DNA of 64,000 nt from Halocatena pleomorpha. Lineage in GTDB: Archaea; Halobacteriota; Halobacteria; Halobacteriales; Haloarculaceae. Positions 27,820 through 36,554 of the stretch are shown piece after piece; the stretch's first letter is position 1, and every line of letters begins with the position of its first letter. Under the pieces are notes generated by a model. The model was given only the letters and a program-made list of their open reading frames with translations, was not told where the DNA came from and made no database searches. The stretch lies in assembly GCF_003862495.1 (NCBI RefSeq), contig NZ_RRCH01000012.1, positions 1 to 64,000 of the forward strand, in the 5' to 3' direction. Made by a program: the position numbers and the translations under genes.

Positions 27820-28670
27820 GCGTATCGAACGTCCTCTCGTTCGATCTTGAGCATTGGTATTCAGCCACCCTGCTCCGTGATTCTGTGTGTGATAAAGACA
27901 CACACATCGAAGAATCGGTAGACATCGTCCTTGATATCCTCGCTGACTATGATGTGACAGCGACGTTCTTCGTTGTCGGTGATGTCGCACGCCGATATCC
28001 GGAACTCGTTGCCAGCATTGCCGATGCCGGCCACGAGATCGGATCACACGGTGATACGCACCGACCACTGTTTGATCTCTCCCCGAAACAGTTCGCCGCG
28101 GAACTTGATCGCAGCACTCAGGCAATCCGCGATGCGGTTGGGTCGACACCGGTGGGTTTCCGTGCCCCGAATTTCTCCGTAACACCCCAGACACAGTGGG
28201 CGATCGAGGTGCTCGAAGCGGCCGGATATCGCTACGATTCGAGCGTGTTCCCGGTTCGAACGCCGATGTACGGCGTCTCCGGTGCACCTATCCGACCGTA
28301 CACTCTCGATCCGAATGCTCCCTTCGAAGAACGCGAAGGGGGTGGACAACTCACAGAGTTGCCACTTGCGGTGTTCCACCCCCGACTCAAACTGCCGGTG
28401 GCTGGCGGATTTTACGCTCGTCTGCTTCCTACGTGGCTGTTGAAACGAGGAGTACGCACCCTCAATGCGCACGGACTTCCAGCGACGATGTACTTTCATC
28501 CCTGGGAGTTCAATCCTGCTGTGAGAACGACAGCGGTCTCTGCCCACGAGCGCCTTATCAGCTTCCACGGTATTGACGGGCTGCAAACGAAACTTGCCAC
28601 GTTGCTCGATGCGTTCGCGTTTACGACGGCCGACGCCGTTGTCCAACGTGCTGACGGTGATGAACGATGA
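27816..28670 (+). CDS. Polysaccharide deacetylase with DUF3473-type C-terminus (XrtA-locus type)
   Basis: The start at 27816 is chosen because ATGA overlaps the GT2 stop and homology begins at once (MSVSNVLSFDLEHW). NodB motifs are FDLEHW (Asp10) and SHGDTH (His78, His82), plus FRAPNFSV. The C-terminal part contains TMYFHPWEFNP, the hallmark of DUF3473 deacetylases found beside exosortase/EPS genes in bacteria. About 284 residues, apparently cytoplasmic because there is no signal peptide. It probably deacetylates a lipid-linked sugar or nascent polymer. The next gene again overlaps by ATGA. Confidence 0.92.
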   Translation: MSVSNVLSFDLEHWYSATLLRDSVCDKDTHIEESVDIVLDILADYDVTATFFVVGDVARRYPELVASIADAGHEIGSHGDTHRPLFDLSPKQFAAELDRSTQAIRDAVGSTPVGFRAPNFSVTPQTQWAIEVLEAAGYRYDSSVFPVRTPMYGVSGAPIRPYTLDPNAPFEEREGGGQLTELPLAVFHPRLKLPVAGGFYARLLPTWLLKRGVRTLNAHGLPATMYFHPWEFNPAVRTTAVSAHERLISFHGIDGLQTKLATLLDAFAFTTADAVVQRADGDER

Positions 28671-29698
28671 CTGAGACGAGTACCCTCACAGTGCGATCGG
28701 TTTGTCCCGATCGCACCCCCGAGTGGCAAACCTTCGTTGAGACCCATCCTGATGCAACGGTGTTTCACACCGCAGAATGGTTACACGCTATTGAAACGGT
28801 GTTCGGATACGAACCCCGCCACGTACTTCTCACTGACGGCGGAACGGTTCGTGCGCTCGTGCCAGGCTTCGTCGTGTTCGAGGGCTTCGGTTGGAGTGTG
28901 CTCAATCCCTTCTGTGAATACGGCTTTCCGCTGATCGGGGAGGGCACAATGGACGCGGCAGTGCTCTCTGCGCTTCAACGCACCGACGACACACGCGTTG
29001 TCAAAGACGTTAGCTGGAGCGGTGTCAGCGGGTACACCACGACTGACTTCGGTGGCGTTCCGACCGGCTCGTCGATCCGTCTGTCGATCGACCGATCATT
29101 CACGGTGCTCTGGGAGACGGTTTTCGACAAGGATGTTCGCCGCTGTGTCCGGACCGCACGCGATCACGGTGTCAGCGTGACCGACGGCACTGTTGATGAG
29201 TTCTACCCGCTCTATCTCGAAACGATGCGTCGGCTGGGCAGCCCACAGTTTCCAGAGCGGTTTTTCGCGTCGCTCGCAGACGCCTTCAGAGAGTCGGTTG
29301 CTATCTTACTCGCTCGACACGACGGCGAACCGATTGCAGGCGTGTTCTTGTTTGAGTGGGGTGATGCGACGATCATCTGGACGCCTGCCTCGAAGCGAAC
29401 CCACTGGGACTACCGGCCGAACCATCTGCTCTACCTCGAAGCGATCGAACGGGCCTGTCAGGCTAATCGGTCGGTCGTTGACTTTGGACGGTCACGTCGT
29501 GGCTCTAGCGTTCACGGGTTCAAAGCCCAGTTCGGTGGCGTCGGCTATCCGCTCATGAGCTTCGTCACGCCGCCACACCGGGCTGGTCGCGCTTCGCTCG
29601 ACGGCTACGGCCGACTGTCCGCGGTCACTCCGTATCTCGCACCGGTTATTACTAACCCTTCTGTAGGAACACGATTAAAACGATTTATCCATGAATAA
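28667..29698 (+). CDS. FemAB-like GNAT-fold transferase, copy 2
   Basis: A 343-residue protein matching FemAB-related proteins of EPS loci. Segments are VFHTAEWLHAIETVFGYEPRHVLL, the double-GNAT layout, IAGVFLFEWGD, RPNHLLYLEAIERA, VDFGRSRRGSSVHGFKAQFG and a basic C-terminus. In bacterial EPS loci such proteins accompany DUF3473 deacetylases, as here. Expected chemistry is transfer of an aminoacyl or acyl group to an amino sugar exposed by deacetylation. The donor is unknown. It overlaps the deacetylase by 4 nt and the next gene by 8 nt, so it is translationally coupled to both. Confidence 0.88.
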   Translation: MTETSTLTVRSVCPDRTPEWQTFVETHPDATVFHTAEWLHAIETVFGYEPRHVLLTDGGTVRALVPGFVVFEGFGWSVLNPFCEYGFPLIGEGTMDAAVLSALQRTDDTRVVKDVSWSGVSGYTTTDFGGVPTGSSIRLSIDRSFTVLWETVFDKDVRRCVRTARDHGVSVTDGTVDEFYPLYLETMRRLGSPQFPERFFASLADAFRESVAILLARHDGEPIAGVFLFEWGDATIIWTPASKRTHWDYRPNHLLYLEAIERACQANRSVVDFGRSRRGSSVHGFKAQFGGVGYPLMSFVTPPHRAGRASLDGYGRLSAVTPYLAPVITNPSVGTRLKRFIHE

Positions 29699-30353
29699 TA
29701 CGATACTCATTGGACTCGCTTCGGTTCTCGCTCTCGCTGGGACGACTGCCTACTGGTGGCGACGAGAGCGACTGGTCAAAGAGAGTTTGACTGCCAGCCG
29801 TGACTGGGAGACGAACACGAACGCCACGACTGCTGTTGCACACGAGGAACTGCGAGCGGCAACGAAAGCAGCCAAACGTCTCGATGCGCGCGTCACGGAT
29901 CTTCCAGAGCGGGTTATCGCGCTCGATGAGGAACGCCGAGGGCTGCGCCGCGAACTCGATGCTGTTCGGGAGCGGTGGGCTGACTCGTGGTTGTCACACG
30001 TCGATATGACAGCGGACGGCGACCCACCTGTTCGAGTGGTCGTGTTCGATTCTTGGGAAATCGATGACGTACGGGCGTTCGCAAAACGCGCCATGAACGA
30101 GGATGCGATCACCGTGGTTGTCGGTGGCGACAATTCGTTCGCTGTCGCTGTCGGTGACTCGTTGAGCGACGAGTGTAGCGCGACCGAGATCGCCGGCAGT
30201 ATCACCGAGTGCGCTGGCGGAGGTGCTGGTGGCACTGATCGATTGGCTATCGGCGGCGGAGCGACTGGTGCGCTCGATACCGCCTGTCGAAACGTCAAAC
30301 ACTCCCGCATACAGTCTGCTACGGTTTACCCCAACCCCGAAAACGATGCGTGA
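29691..30353 (+). CDS. Membrane-anchored coiled-coil plus DHHA1-like (alanyl-tRNA synthetase C-terminal type) protein
   Basis: A 220-residue protein. One N-terminal TM helix (about 5-23) ends in YWWRRER, predicting a cytoplasmic C-terminus. Residues about 45-105 form a charged coiled coil (RVTDLPERVIALDEERRG). Residues about 112-205 resemble DHHA1: VVVGGDNSFAVAVGDSL, then AGGGAGGTDRLAIGGG, close to the GGkGGGrpdlAqGGG signature of the tRNA-binding C-Ala domain. No aminoacylation or editing domain is present. It sits directly after a FemAB-like transferase, overlapping it by 8 nt, and overlaps the next gene by 8 nt. A tRNA-tethering role at the membrane is an inference; DHHA1 may have been reused for oligomerisation. 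Confidence 0.78.
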   Translation: MNNTILIGLASVLALAGTTAYWWRRERLVKESLTASRDWETNTNATTAVAHEELRAATKAAKRLDARVTDLPERVIALDEERRGLRRELDAVRERWADSWLSHVDMTADGDPPVRVVVFDSWEIDDVRAFAKRAMNEDAITVVVGGDNSFAVAVGDSLSDECSATEIAGSITECAGGGAGGTDRLAIGGGATGALDTACRNVKHSRIQSATVYPNPENDA

Positions 30354-31233
30354 CCGGCGAGCGGATTCGACTGACAGTGCAGCTCGGTCCGGGAATTCTT
30401 GTTCCCATGCTGTGAAACACCGTCTTCTGAACACCGCGTCTCGGCTCACTGACCGATACAACGCGCTGTCGCCTCTCAACGAACTCTATTGGGCGGTCGA
30501 CACCGCGTACTGTTTGACCCGGGTCGCACTCTGTGGTGGTCTGATGACCGTTCGGATCGGTGAGGAACCGATCCGGTTTGGGGTTTCTACGAGGTCAGAG
30601 TATCGCAGAACCACGGATCTGGGCGGTGAACGGCCCGTGATCGAGGCCCTGTTGGCGGAGCTACGCGGCTCCGAGACGGTTTGGGATATCGGTGCTTGTA
30701 TCGGAACGTACACGTGTCCTGTTGCAAGTACTCTCACCACTGGGAGCGTCGTCGGATTCGAACCCGAGTCCACGAATCGTTCCCGACTCCGGCGGAATCT
30801 CGAACGGAACACACTCACTACCGACTGGACCGTCTCTTCGATCGCGCTCTCAGACCACGATGGTGCGTGCACGCTCTCCTCGGAGTTCGTGGCAGCTGGA
30901 GCGGGCCATCACTATCTCTCCTCAGTACCGAACGGCTCGACTGTCGAAACGAAACGAGGTGATTCGCTGATCAAGGATGAAGGATACACGCCGCCTGATG
31001 TGATTAAAATTGACGTTCAGGGGGCGGAACTGTGCGTTTTACGAGGATTACGAGGAGTGCTCACAGAAGTTAGATCTCTCTACCTCGAAGTTCATCCGAG
31101 CAAGTGCCGCCGATACGGGACGACTGCCGAGGAAATCGAAGCGTTCCTTACCAAGGCCGGATTTTCGATCACTGTTCTCGGCCCACCTACGAACCGACGA
31201 TCTGGTGTTTATTTTGTTCGCGCCCAACGATGA
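30346..31233 (+). CDS. FkbM-family SAM-dependent methyltransferase
   Basis: The ATG at 30346 overlaps the previous stop by 8 nt and gives 295 residues. Upstream in-frame codons lie inside the preceding gene. The SAM-binding motif VWDIGACIGTYTCPVAS, the acidic VVGFEPES and the FkbM signature IKIDVQGAELCVLRGL are clear, followed by LYLEVHPSK. FkbM enzymes O-methylate sugars or lipids. In this operon the likely acceptor is the glycan being assembled. Confidence 0.92.
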   Translation: MRDRRADSTDSAARSGNSCSHAVKHRLLNTASRLTDRYNALSPLNELYWAVDTAYCLTRVALCGGLMTVRIGEEPIRFGVSTRSEYRRTTDLGGERPVIEALLAELRGSETVWDIGACIGTYTCPVASTLTTGSVVGFEPESTNRSRLRRNLERNTLTTDWTVSSIALSDHDGACTLSSEFVAAGAGHHYLSSVPNGSTVETKRGDSLIKDEGYTPPDVIKIDVQGAELCVLRGLRGVLTEVRSLYLEVHPSKCRRYGTTAEEIEAFLTKAGFSITVLGPPTNRRSGVYFVRAQR

Positions 31234-31345
31234 TGGATCTCCACCCTCCATTTCTATCCATGTACCATTATACTATCATAAAGTTTATGTTATTAATATA
31301 ATTCATCTGGGAAACTATTATATCACGACAACATCTCTACGTAGT

Positions 31346-32599
31346 ATGAATGGGAAAGCTGAGAGCGATCGATCAGTCCTTCTTCCGGTCAACGATTCTG
31401 GGAGCAGCGTTTCGTGTGTCCGGTCGCTCAGCAAGCACGGCGTTCATACGGTGGTCGTTTCGGAGCATCCGGATAGACCAGTGTTTGCGTCGCGGTACTG
31501 TGATGAGGTGCTCACTGTTCCCTCGCCCTACGACGATCTGATCGCGTACAAGGACGCCCTGTTGTCGGCCGCAGAGCGCCCGGACGTGTACACGATCATT
31601 CCTCATCGAGAGATGGACAGCTACGTTCTTGGGAAGTACCGAGCCGAATTCGAAGAGCACGTCGTTCCGTTGTGGCCCTCTTTCGAGAACATCCGGACCG
31701 TCCACGATGGGCTTCGAATGGTTGAGGCTGCCCGAGAAGCGGAGATCCCGATTCCCGAAACGTGGTCGTTCGAGGACGTGGTGGACTGGGACCGCGAACT
31801 GATCGTTAAACCCCGGTATTCGATTCTGACGAGCGACTACGTGAATTCACTGTCTCCGAATGATTGTGAAGGAAAAATGGAGCCGATATACGTTCCGCCC
31901 GGCACTGAACCGGATTTGAAGACGATTCAAGCAGCGATGCACACAAGTGATTGCCACGCGCCGGATCACATCCCAATCGTTCAGGAACTCATTCGAGACA
32001 CACGCACTGAATACGGCTTTCGTGGACTCTGTACGGACGGCACGTCGGTGTTGACCTGCCAAAAGCGTCAAATAAGGGGAACGTCGTACGCTGGCGGTGC
32101 AAGCGCGTTTCGAAAGACCATGCACGATCCCCGTTTAGAAGAACTCGGACGGACGTTGCTTGAACACCTCGGATGGAACGGTCTCGCTTCGGTGCAGTTC
32201 CTTCGGGACCCCGACTCTGGTGAGTATAGATTCACTGAGATCAATCCCCGTGTGTGGGCGTCGATCGAAATGGATGTGCTCGCGGGTGCTGACTTTCCGT
32301 ACGCTCACTGGTTAGTGGCGACGGACAACGCGGATCGCATTGAGTCGGATTACGAATTGGACACCGGCAACCATCTTCTCATCGGTGAACTCCAGTATCT
32401 CTGGAGCGTTCTCCGGGACGAGTATCCGCTCATCGAACCGCCGCGATTCCGCCGTGCGTTGTGGGCGGTGGTTTCCTCGTGCTACGATCAACCGCATTTC
32501 GATTTCGTCCATCTCGACGATCCCGGTCCTTTCGTTCGCGGCGTCCTTAATCAGTTGTCGATCGGCGGTCGTCCAACAGGAGAAACCGCCGGAGAGTGA
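31346..32599 (+). CDS. ATP-grasp domain ligase of the glycan locus
   Basis: The ATG at 31346 opens a 417-residue protein that starts SVLLPVNDSGSSVSCVRSL, an N-terminal nucleotide-binding-like fold. Further in-frame coding extends upstream but overlaps the FkbM gene and lacks homology. ATP-grasp features are ELIVKPRYS, PIVQELIRD, and the metal-binding TEINPRVWASIEMDVLAGADFP region (Glu and Asn). It resembles carboxylate-amine ligases found in EPS loci. It follows FkbM by 112 AT-rich nt on the same strand. It could attach an amino acid or activate a carboxylate on the glycan. Confidence 0.85.
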   Translation: MNGKAESDRSVLLPVNDSGSSVSCVRSLSKHGVHTVVVSEHPDRPVFASRYCDEVLTVPSPYDDLIAYKDALLSAAERPDVYTIIPHREMDSYVLGKYRAEFEEHVVPLWPSFENIRTVHDGLRMVEAAREAEIPIPETWSFEDVVDWDRELIVKPRYSILTSDYVNSLSPNDCEGKMEPIYVPPGTEPDLKTIQAAMHTSDCHAPDHIPIVQELIRDTRTEYGFRGLCTDGTSVLTCQKRQIRGTSYAGGASAFRKTMHDPRLEELGRTLLEHLGWNGLASVQFLRDPDSGEYRFTEINPRVWASIEMDVLAGADFPYAHWLVATDNADRIESDYELDTGNHLLIGELQYLWSVLRDEYPLIEPPRFRRALWAVVSSCYDQPHFDFVHLDDPGPFVRGVLNQLSIGGRPTGETAGE

Positions 32600-32633
32600 T
32601 CGCTTGGTCCTGCTATCACCGATACCGCGCGGC

Positions 32634-34115
32634 TTACGCTTTTATTCTCAGCAGGCTTCGGAACACGTCTGCCGTCGCAATCCGGACCCGTTCGACCAAT
32701 AGGAGCACCGACACGGCGTAAATCGCTGCTCCGAGGCTGATAAATACGATCGTTTCGAACGGAAGAAGCGTTGATGAGACGGGAACGAGAAACCACAGAC
32801 AGGCCCCCATTATCAGGGCAGAGAGTACCTCTAAAAGGATCTCCTCTATCGGCACGGAAAACGTGAGTATCGAGCGAATGTAGCGGTACGACAACCCCGT
32901 TTTGAGAATCATCGCCCCGGTTGTCGCGAGCGCGGCACCGACCCATCCGATGGTCGTCACGGCCACGACGTTCAACACGAGGTTGACGAGAATGAACACG
33001 ACGTTCGTCCGGAACATCAGATCTGGTCGGTCAAGCGCGTTGATCACGTTTCCGAAAACCACTTCGTAGCTGTGAAACAGTCGTGAGAGGATCAAAACGG
33101 CAACGACTGTCGCCCCGACCCGATACTCCTCACCGAAGATGGCAAGGAGAGGTTCAGCAAAGATCATTCCTCCGACCACCCCCGGAATCGCAAGGATCCC
33201 GGTGTAGACAAGCGAGCGTTCGAGTAGGTCCGTTATCCGTTCGGTCTCGTCGTGGATCGAAAGCTCACTGATATTGGCGAACAACGTCGAGCTGATCGCT
33301 GAAGCGAGCAGAAAGAGCACACCGGTTATCTGCCAGCTGAGTTCGTACACTCCAATGAATGAGGATACGACGAACAATCCGAGAACGAGGGTGTCCGTCC
33401 AAATCCATGACTGGGTTGTCACTGCTCCTATCCAGCTGTATTTCGCAAACTCGAACAGGCTCCGAAAATGCTGCACTGTGGGCCGTTTCAATCGGAGTTC
33501 GAGCAACAACAGCCCAACCACGCTGGCGACCGTCTGTCCGATGACATACCCCAAGAGAACACCGAACAGTCCGTAACCAAACGAGACGAAGAGAATCCAC
33601 GACATCAACTGTCCGATGGCGTACACTGATTGGAGCAATCCTGCCTGAGCGACCTTCTTTTCACCGACCAATCCGGCTTCGATCGTCTTCCGAACGAGGA
33701 AGGTGAACGATCCGGCGAAGAGGAACGGCACCACCAACCCGCTTCCGATGTAGGTGGCGATCTGCTGGTGGTAGATTGTGACACTGATGCCAACGGGGAC
33801 AAATAAACCAAGGCGAACCACTAGCGTAGCAGTGAAAAATTCGTCCCGCTCAGTCCCTTCGCTGATCCGCTTCTGGGCAGCCTCGGAGATTCCGACGTTG
33901 GTCAGCAGATCGAGTACTCGAATGACAGCGATGAATAACGAATAGATTCCGAGCACTACCGGGCTTGTGGCCACCGCGAGATAGAAGATACCCAGAAAGA
34001 CCGCTACTGACAGGCCGATCCTCGTCACAAACGTTCCGAGCGACGACCGCAGTACGTTCGTATAATTCATTGTCGTTTGAGTACGGCTCCCAGACTGAGC
34101 GATGTCGTACGACAC
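32634..34115 (-). CDS. Wzx-type polysaccharide flippase (MOP superfamily)
   Basis: A 493-residue protein with about 12-14 TM helices. Its order (LGTFVTRIGLSVAVFLGIFYLA, SPVVLGIYSLF, NVGISEAAQKRISEG, FGEEYRVGATVVAVL, NALDRPDLMFRTNVVFI) matches oligosaccharide flippases. An alternative start is Met16 (MNYTNVLRSS). It should move lipid-linked oligosaccharides from the inner to the outer leaflet. It converges with the ATP-grasp gene and precedes no close partner on its strand; the GT4 gene lies 231 nt further on and is read the same way. Confidence 0.92.
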   Translation of the reverse strand: MSYDIAQSGSRTQTTMNYTNVLRSSLGTFVTRIGLSVAVFLGIFYLAVATSPVVLGIYSLFIAVIRVLDLLTNVGISEAAQKRISEGTERDEFFTATLVVRLGLFVPVGISVTIYHQQIATYIGSGLVVPFLFAGSFTFLVRKTIEAGLVGEKKVAQAGLLQSVYAIGQLMSWILFVSFGYGLFGVLLGYVIGQTVASVVGLLLLELRLKRPTVQHFRSLFEFAKYSWIGAVTTQSWIWTDTLVLGLFVVSSFIGVYELSWQITGVLFLLASAISSTLFANISELSIHDETERITDLLERSLVYTGILAIPGVVGGMIFAEPLLAIFGEEYRVGATVVAVLILSRLFHSYEVVFGNVINALDRPDLMFRTNVVFILVNLVLNVVAVTTIGWVGAALATTGAMILKTGLSYRYIRSILTFSVPIEEILLEVLSALIMGACLWFLVPVSSTLLPFETIVFISLGAAIYAVSVLLLVERVRIATADVFRSLLRIKA

Positions 34116-34346
34116 AGTGATACCGACATTCCTGCTCTCAGCTCACTGTGTGATACGCTTAGTTGTGGAAAACCATTGTTTTGTACTCATACTGTCGTAC
34201 TGCACACGGATCGATCATAAATATAACCTCGTTAGGACGTTCCGGCGGGATGTTCTGTCATGATCGTCCGGACTTGAGTTCGTTTAACGACGAGTTATAC
34301 GACGGAATCGGCTGTTTCAAACTGTTTACAGAGGCGATGTGATCCG

Positions 34347-35516
34347 TTACTGTGTGTGATGTTCTTCGATTACGTGCTTATACACCTCGATATGGCGGTC
34401 GGCAATGTTCTCCCACGACAGTCGTTCGGCCTGTTGTGCGCTGTTGTGAGCCATCTCTGTCCGTCGCTCTTCGTTTTCGAGAAGTTCGGTGATGGCGTTT
34501 GCGAGTGCTGCCGGATCCGCAGGGGGAACGACCAACCCGGAATCTGATTCACCAACCTGCGTGGGAAAATCACCGATTGACGTGGTTACGACTGGTTTTC
34601 CGAAGGCGTAGGCTGTCGAGAGTGCACCGCTGTGACCCTTCGTGCCTTCTGTATGCGCTTCTCGATACGGTAACACGACAACCGCAGCCCGTGAAAAAAA
34701 TTCACCCACAGTTTCGTTCGGGACAAAGTAGTTGTGAACCTCAAAACAGTCCCTTTCGTTCTCGATGATCCGTTTTGTTTCCGATGCGAGCCGACCATCC
34801 CCAGCGATGAGGAGCGTCACGTCGGGAATCTCTCGTTTTACCATCCTGACCGCTTCGGCCAGCACGTCGAGACCTTTTGCTGGAAAAATGTTCCCGAAAA
34901 AGAGTATCGTTGTCGGGTTTTCAGGATGTTGCTGATAGTCATGCTCTGTAAAGAACTCATAGACGCCGTGTGGGATAACTTCGATGTCAAGTCGACTAAG
35001 CCGGCGGGCGAACGTCGTCCGTTGCTGGTCGCTGTGAACGATGATCTGATCGAGATCAGCGTCCGGAATTGCTGTGTTGAGGAGTTCTTCTGCTGCTCCC
35101 AAGGGATTCGACACCGAGGTTACCGGGGGCGGGACTTCGTGGTAAGTTACCACCGTCGGATAGGCTGCGTCTAATCGGTAGAGCTTCGTGAAGAACTTCA
35201 CCTGTGGGAAGAAATCTGTGGGATCGTGAATGATGTCTGGATCATACTCCCGAATCTGTTTTAGATTTCGGTAGGACGCTAACCCTCGCAGGTTGTTTGT
35301 AACTTCAAAGTCGAGTGAATACATATCAGGAATAGATATGTTCATACTTCTAAATATATTGACTGTTTCGACATCCTCCGAAAAGATGTCATCTGCTGTC
35401 GTCTCTGCTGGCTTAAACACCGTGACCTCGGCGTGACGGGCAACAGCGTTAGCGAGTTCTGCAGCGTAGTGTGGAAGTCCACCCTTGTTTTGAGAAAGCA
35501 CGTACGCGATCTTCAT
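34347..35516 (-). CDS. Family 4 glycosyltransferase
   Basis: A 389-residue GT-B enzyme. It starts MKIAYVLSQNKGGLPHYAAELA, contains VTYHEVPPPV, IPHGVYEFF, ILFFGNIFPAKGLDVLAEA and AGDGRLASE, and ends with the nucleotide-sugar-binding EGTKGHSGALSTAYAFGKPVV. It is a retaining transferase using a nucleotide sugar on the cytoplasmic face. It is on the same strand as the flippase and preceded by a good TATA box. Confidence 0.93.
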   Translation of the reverse strand: MKIAYVLSQNKGGLPHYAAELANAVARHAEVTVFKPAETTADDIFSEDVETVNIFRSMNISIPDMYSLDFEVTNNLRGLASYRNLKQIREYDPDIIHDPTDFFPQVKFFTKLYRLDAAYPTVVTYHEVPPPVTSVSNPLGAAEELLNTAIPDADLDQIIVHSDQQRTTFARRLSRLDIEVIPHGVYEFFTEHDYQQHPENPTTILFFGNIFPAKGLDVLAEAVRMVKREIPDVTLLIAGDGRLASETKRIIENERDCFEVHNYFVPNETVGEFFSRAAVVVLPYREAHTEGTKGHSGALSTAYAFGKPVVTTSIGDFPTQVGESDSGLVVPPADPAALANAITELLENEERRTEMAHNSAQQAERLSWENIADRHIEVYKHVIEEHHTQ

Positions 35517-35539
35517 GGCTCAAACGAACTCTCCAAGCG

Positions 35540-35550
35540 GCTTATATACT
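35540..35550 (-). promoter_or_regulatory. TATA box of the GT4 gene
   Basis: AGTATATAAGC on the minus strand lies 24-34 nt before the ATG at 35516, ideal for a leaderless haloarchaeal transcript. Confidence 0.6.
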
Positions 35551-35726
35551 GTAGTTAGTTGGTATTTATTTGGTACAAACAGTGAATTGTTCGTCCCATT
35601 TGACAGAGCTAACCACTCGTTGAGACCCGTACTACGAGTGCATATCTATGTGTATTGCCGCTATAGCAGTGCCAATGAGAGGCAGATTCATTGGGTGCGT
35701 AAATCACTAGCATACAGATGTATAAA
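35551..35726. other. Intergenic region upstream of the GT4 gene
   Basis: About 175 bases with no supported gene, upstream of the GT4 promoter and before a possible small membrane protein. Confidence 0.4.
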
Positions 35727-35921
35727 ATGATTGGGTACTATAAGTTATTACAAACTGTCCATTCCGTCCTCTTCGTCTTTCCAGGGCTAAAACCCAAGGC
35801 AGTAAAGCGAAATGTACTGATAGTGTTGTTCTACCTTCTGGTGCTCGGTATCGGTGTCTCATTATACATCCACAGCGCGCACTTTTGGTCGATACTCTCC
35901 GTCGAAAGCTGGTTGTGGTAA
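35727..35921 (+). CDS. Possible small membrane protein, unknown function
   Basis: A 64-residue reading frame (MIGYYKLLQTVHS) with a hydrophobic helix NVLIVLFYLLVLGIGVSLY flanked by Lys/Arg (KPKAVKR) on one side. The positive-inside pattern is sensible for a membrane protein. It ends 9 nt before the convergent HTH-TM gene. I recognise no family, and there is no homologous neighbour to test it, so it may be chance. Confidence 0.35.
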   Translation: MIGYYKLLQTVHSVLFVFPGLKPKAVKRNVLIVLFYLLVLGIGVSLYIHSAHFWSILSVESWLW

Positions 35922-35930
35922 CGAGTAGCG

Positions 35931-36500
35931 TTAGTCGTTATCTCGGGGACGGAGCACGTCGAGATAGATCGACTCGTGACTCACTCGTTGGTACAGTGCA
36001 GAGAGACCGAGCAACGCAAAGAACAGTATCGCCCATTCTGTTGCTGAGAGCGCGGCAAACACTGGAAATCTCACGTTCGAAAGCGTGATTACTATCAATG
36101 CTACTACTCCCACAGTTAGATAGTACGTTGCCCAAGTAACGTCATCAGCTGAAACCACTTCCATGTAAAGAGTAACTTGTTGGAACCTCTCGGCTTGTGC
36201 GACAATCTTCCGGTCAACGTGGTACTCGACAATTCCAAGCTCATCCAGCTTTGGCAAGTGGGTTTGGTGTAAGGAGTTATAGACGCTTTCTCTGATGTTC
36301 CGGGGCGGTGGTGTCTCGCCTGTTTCGACAGCTGCCACCTTTTCGGACAACTCCCGCAACGATATCGGTTTCCGTGTTTGTTGAAGTTGTTCTAGCACCC
36401 ATGTCCGTCGTCTATTCCGGAGTACATCGTGGATTTCATACTTCGTGAGTTGGGGTGTCCCCTGAACGCTAGCCATCGATGCTTGTTCGTTGATTTTCAT
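35931..36500 (-). CDS. Winged-helix protein with two C-terminal TM helices (DUF7344 type)
   Basis: About 189 residues from ATG 36500; alternative starts are 36554 and 36476. The N-terminal domain (YEIHDVLRNRRRTWVLEQL, LSEKVAAVETGE, VYNSLHQTHLPKLDELGIVEY) is the winged HTH seen in haloarchaeal DUF7344 proteins. Two TM helices follow (about TYYLTVGVVALIVITL and TEWAILFFALLGLSALY). Such proteins are often found beside surface-polysaccharide genes and may be membrane-tethered regulators. The start context (TTAATATTG 14-23 nt upstream) does not decide between starts. Confidence 0.82.
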   Translation of the reverse strand: MKINEQASMASVQGTPQLTKYEIHDVLRNRRRTWVLEQLQQTRKPISLRELSEKVAAVETGETPPPRNIRESVYNSLHQTHLPKLDELGIVEYHVDRKIVAQAERFQQVTLYMEVVSADDVTWATYYLTVGVVALIVITLSNVRFPVFAALSATEWAILFFALLGLSALYQRVSHESIYLDVLRPRDND

Positions 36501-36554
36501 CGGCAACGTGGTGGTTAATATTGTTTTCCGTTGTGCGCTCCTCAATCCGTTCAT

